The translations under genes and the position numbers were made by a program. Positions 59,797 through 64,000 of a stretch of DNA of 64,000 nt are shown piece by piece (within the stretch, counting starts at the first letter, position 1; every line of letters starts with the position of its first letter). Where the stretch lies: NCBI RefSeq assembly GCF_000711695.1, contig NW_013546945.1:1-64000 (forward strand), in the 5' to 3' direction. The notes beneath the pieces are model-generated. The model ran no database searches. It worked only from the letters and a program-made list of their open reading frames with translations, and was not told the DNA's origin. This DNA comes from Tilletiaria anomala UBC 951. Taxonomy: Eukaryota > Basidiomycota > Exobasidiomycetes > Georgefischeriales > Tilletiariaceae.

Positions 59797-62700
59797 CTAT
59801 AGCTCGTCATGCTTGTGTTTTAGCGTGTCTACATGTAACGCATCTTGATTTTGCGCCGGCTCGTCGCCACCCTGAAGAATCAACGCTGACGCACCACCCT
59901 CTTGTACAGCCGATGGAACCTGCTCGCTTTCTTTTGACGACACTACGTTCGTCCCGATTCGCTTCTCGTCACTCAAGCGCGCTGCAAAGGCGCTGATCTC
60001 GTCGTCATACTTAGTCCACTCGGGAATCTGTCTCCGAGCACGATCCAGCTTAGGCTCCTTGGTCTTGGGGTTCGAGCACAGATCGATCGTCTTGGCGCGG
60101 TCCAGCCACTCATAGCTGCACCATGTCTCGCACCAGAGCCACTCTTTGTCGAGTGTGTGAATCGGCAGCGAAAATTGCAAATTGTTGGGCAGGTCTTGAT
60201 CGAGATTGGCGAGCGAGTTGGGATCGGCGGACAGTGCTTGATACTGTCCACGCAAGCGGTCGCCTGCGGCGATTTGCCGAAACCGCACAAGATCCACAAC
60301 ATACAGAGCCGAAATATGGTACGGCCGCCCGCGCAGGAATTGCTTCCAGTAGCCCTGCTTCCAGAATCGGAAGCCTTCCATATCCTCGCTGTCGTCTCCC
60401 ATGGGAGGGTAGCCGTACGGCGCTCCCTCAAGATTGACGTTGACGAGGTCAATCATATCTGTGCGTACGATCTGGTCCGCATCGACAAATATGACCTTGT
60501 CGAGGTCGAGTGGGAAGAGCACGTCCAGGAAGAGAATCTTGTTGCCCCAGATAACACGCTGCTTTTCCTTCTGAGACCGCAGCCAATGCGGCCAAGCATA
60601 CGAGATGAGCTCGTAGGCGAAGCCGTACTCTTTTGCAAGGTGTGGGATGAACTCTTTGAAGGACGGCGAGAGGAAGTTCTCGATGAACCAAAACTTGACA
60701 GAGTGTTGTGTGTTACGCAGGACGCTGTGATTAAAGAAACTCGTCAGCATGAAACAGAATAGGAGAACCCTGTGATAAAACTCACGACAGGATCATAATG
60801 TATGTCATTCGCTCGTACAGATGACCGCTTGCGACTGTGAAGATGTTGATGTCGGCGTGCGGCGACTGTGGTTTGGTCAATGATGGTGTGCTAGAGGCAA
60901 TCTTGCTGAAAACGGAGCCGAGGAGGGATTTTGCAGCATCGGCAACTCTGCTGCCAGCTCTGTCTTGAGCCTCCGGCCCCTTGTCAATATCTTCCAACAG
61001 CTGCTCATCCTCCATGCCGGGACGCTTGCGTACTTGTGGGTAGATCGTCAATCCCTCGAGAGAAGCCAACGTCACAACATTTCCCGTGACATTGACGTTC
61101 GGACTATTCCATCCCAAATTGCCTACGCTCAGCATCTCGTAAAGGCCATTGCTCTTGCCTTCTCGCAGCTTTAGATGCCACAGACCGGGTTTGGCGCGGA
61201 ATTGGAAGTAGGCCAAATTCTCCATCACAATCGTATCCAGTCGCTCTTGACCGTCGGCTGTGTCCAGCAACAGCTGCAGGCCGCGCGGAATCGAGTTGAG
61301 TTGGCCATCTCGAGCATGACCTTCAATGAGGATCCGCTTCAGCTCGTACGTCGCGCTCACGCCAGAGGAGCGGGATGCACTGGGTAAGCTGCTGAGTCTA
61401 ATATTGTCCAAGTCGTAGACAGCATCCTCTGCCATAGCGAGCCAAACAGACGGCGTGTCCAAGCCCAGTGTGAGGACCGCATCTTCAGGCATACCTGTGA
61501 AAAGAATTGAGTCTCGACGAATTGATCCGTCCTCTTCGAACGTGACTTTTCCGGGAGCTCTGTATCGGTAGAATTGTCGCAGGGGAACTTCTCGTAGCTT
61601 CGGCGTAGGGTTCAGAATGACCTTGATGTATGTGTTAGGCCATTGACTCGCCATCTCCAAAATTGACGACCAGCGCTGCGCAGTCTCGGTCAGCGGATCG
61701 ATAATCGCAGTGTACCGGAACGATGCCTTATCGCGGTTACCGATCTCGAAGCCACTATGCATGATATCGATACGGTCAAATGCGGAGAGCCGCAGAGCAG
61801 GCGGTGTGCGGAACAAGCCTTCTGCTGCCTCGTCAGGAGCGTAGTCTGCGGCGAGAGCTGAGGCGGCAAGTGCAACGCGATGGCTGTCTTGGCTTGCTCC
61901 AGATGGACGCCCAGCGAGCTCAATGAGGCTGGCTTGGACCTTTCTCGCACGCTTGCTTCCTTCAAGTTGAGCAACTGCCTGGATGTCAGCTGGAATGACA
62001 TCAGCCGCCCGGAAGCCTGAAAGGACGCGTCCGTTCGCTACCAGACAGATGCTCTTGGCGCCGCAACCTAACGCCTCGAGCATGGGGCTAGCCCGGCCCC
62101 ACCAATCGTGTGCTCGCTTAGCGGCGTCCGAGTCTTCTGCTGCTAACAACGCATGAACCTTCGCCACATTCTCCTCGCTGACTTCACCTGGTGTGAGCTC
62201 AGGCCTGGCGGGTAGAACAGAGAGAATCGACGAAGGCTGTAGCTTTGTGCCTTCGTGACTGTTGAGGAGGGTGTAGAGCGCCGTCGATACCGTCCGATTG
62301 CCCTGCGCAGAAGACGGTTGGTGAAGAAGCCCCAATCGGAAACTTCCAGCTTCAAGAGCGCCGAGACTAGCAGCGAGCATCTCCTGACCTCCTGCAGAGT
62401 CAAAGTCGCCTGCGATGTACATCGTAACATTGACTGAGTCTGGTCTCGCAGCAAAGTATCGCGACAATGGGCCTTCATTCAAAAGTTCCGGCTCAAGTGT
62501 GGCCAAATTGATCATCCTCGTCGTAAGATTAGAAGCGCCATCTGCGCTAAGCAGCGGGGATCGATAGGTGAGCGTATCCTCCTGATCGTAAAAGTGGTTG
62601 CTAAGGTCGGCGTCTGTGCTCAAGGTGTTATAGTAGATCAGAGGGGCCAACGCTTGAAGCTGCGCTTGGACCTGCTGGCCGATACTCTGGCTGATCCCAT

Positions 62701-64000
62701 TGTCGAAGGGAACATGGTAACCGTTGACAAAGGCGTGTCCCAGCCTCCCCTTGCTCAATTTGGCTCCAACCCTCTGTGCGTAAGAGACAGCAGTGTTTAA
62801 ACGGTCTTGCATGAAGTCCGAGTCACTCGGGTCGATCCTTTTCAGGATCTCCTGAATCTCATTTTGAGACGCGACAGTGCCAAGGGCCGCTGCAAACTCC
62901 TTCTTTGCTTCTTCGAGGTTGATTGTTGTGGATTCTGGAACTCCGGATAGACCCACACGACGGAGATACCGTGCAGAACCGTCCGGACCCAGAGAATCGA
63001 AGATGTGGTAGAACATGCGTGTGAGCGCGATTGCTGCGACCCGCCGAAGAACCATCAGTCATCTAAGCATTTACACGTCCCGGTCCTGGCCATTTGCTCA
63101 CTCTGGCCATCTCCACTGCCCCAAATAGGCACAAGACCCCAGCGGAGTCCAATTCGCGTCGATGCAGGAAAGACGCTTTCGGCAAGGAAGCGGCAGCTCT
63201 CTTTGCGGGACAAATCGAGTGCAAGAACGACATGGAAAACATTGCGCGCTATCTGCGGGAATTGCCCAGGCCACAGAGGTTGCAGGAGCTGGAAAATCAT
63301 TGACTTTAGCAATCAGAATGACTCATACCTTTGCTGGAACAGCCTCACCGTCTTGAAATCCCTCGGCCAATGTGCAAAGACGTCATCCTTCTCCAGGTCG
63401 TTCCACCAGGTGATTGCACTTGGCTTTGAGGTACTTGCACCGTTCACAAGAGCGCCAGAGAGCATGCGCAAGCCACGCTCGATGCGATCGCTGGCGTCAA
63501 CAGCGATTGGCTCTGACGCACTTCCAATAAAAGCTTTCCCGAGCGTCGAGTTGGATAAGAGGTCAACAGCTGCCTTCGGGCTGAGCCCAACGCCGCGCGA
63601 CCGATCGGTGAGAGAATGGACAAGGATCGACTCGCTCCTCATTTTCTTGAGAAACCCAAGGGGGGTGACGTCCTTGTGCGGGATCGACTTGCCGTTGAGC
63701 CAGACGTCGTTCGAGCCCGCCTCCACACGAACATCTTGGTTGTGAGTGATTTCATCCAAGAAGTTCTTCTTGAGCTTGACTCCAGACAGCTGCTTAGCAT
63801 GAAAAGGAAAATTCTGCGACAGCTCACGCAGTGCACGCAAGGGGTCCGATGATGCCGCAATTACTTGTGCAGCTTTGTATCCAAGCTTCAACGTGTTCTC
63901 CTCTGAAATTTTGGCTCCGATGTCTTCAGCACCTGTGCTTCCCTTCTTGCCGCCTATCTGCGCCTGTAGCCATCGGCGATCTGAGAGAGCGCTTTCAGCG
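59797..64000 (-). CDS. UDP-glucose:glycoprotein glucosyltransferase (5' end beyond window)
   Basis: Four exons are visible (64000 or beyond to 63349, 63288-63102, 63033-60786, 60724-59797), coding 1,337 residues without the N-terminus. UGGT senses misfolded glycoproteins in the ER and adds one glucose back to their N-glycans so that calnexin rebinds them. Evidence is [20 protein letters not shown] across a splice, the thioredoxin-like folding-sensor region, and the GT24 catalytic domain starting [29 protein letters not shown] holds the DxD metal site, and [11 protein letters not shown] follows. The protein ends in HDEL, the ER-retrieval signal. The first visible frame stays open to the window edge, so the start codon lies outside. 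Confidence 0.93.

Overview
The window looks like chromosomal DNA of a basidiomycete yeast or filamentous fungus, probably a smut relative (Ustilaginomycotina). This rests on many short GT-AG introns (about 55-90 nt, donors mostly GTGAGT or GTGCGT), dense genes on both strands, GC-rich coding DNA, a CARM1-type methyltransferase, and remnants of Candida antarctica lipase B (CalB)-like lipases, a family typical of smut fungi. The lineage is inferred; there is no rRNA or other marker gene here. The splice sites given are my own reading: each joins the frames in phase and restores conserved protein sequence, but no transcript evidence was available.

Layout. 1-3.1 kb: three telomere-type repeats, a damaged multi-pass membrane protein gene (DUF7702-like) and non-coding DNA. 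3.1-15.1 kb: a CARM1-like arginine methyltransferase (-), a large unrecognised protein (-), glucose-6-phosphate dehydrogenase (+) and PRMT1 (-). 15.4-22.1 kb: RPAP1/Rba50 (+), TAF13 (-) and complex I subunit NDUFS4 (+). 22.1-29.7 kb: gene-poor accessory DNA with an intact RTA1-like membrane protein (+) between two decayed CalB-type lipase copies. 29.9-44.0 kb: a large Asteroid/XPG-type nuclease (-), a secreted FAD-linked oxidase with an apparent one-base frame break (+), mitochondrial Hsp70 (+), D-lactate dehydrogenase (-) and a divergent mitochondrial carrier (+). 44-50 kb: a 2.5 kb stretch with little coding, mitochondrial EF-Ts (-), then a 2 kb regulatory stretch. 50-64 kb: NAD-dependent glutamate dehydrogenase (+), a VPS9-domain Rab GEF (-), orotate phosphoribosyltransferase (+) and UDP-glucose:glycoprotein glucosyltransferase (-), whose start lies beyond the window.

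Most genes are housekeeping genes. The recurring themes are mitochondrial metabolism and biogenesis (NDUFS4, Hsp70, D-lactate dehydrogenase, EF-Ts, a carrier) and RNA polymerase II transcription and chromatin (RPAP1, TAF13, two type I arginine methyltransferases). I see no biosynthetic cluster, CRISPR-like array, complete mobile element or confident tRNA/rRNA gene. The most unusual items are the lipase graveyard around RTA1, the microexons of 11-33 nt in NDUFS4 and PRMT1, two host genes with frame breaks that introns do not explain, and the 1,226-residue protein of unknown function.
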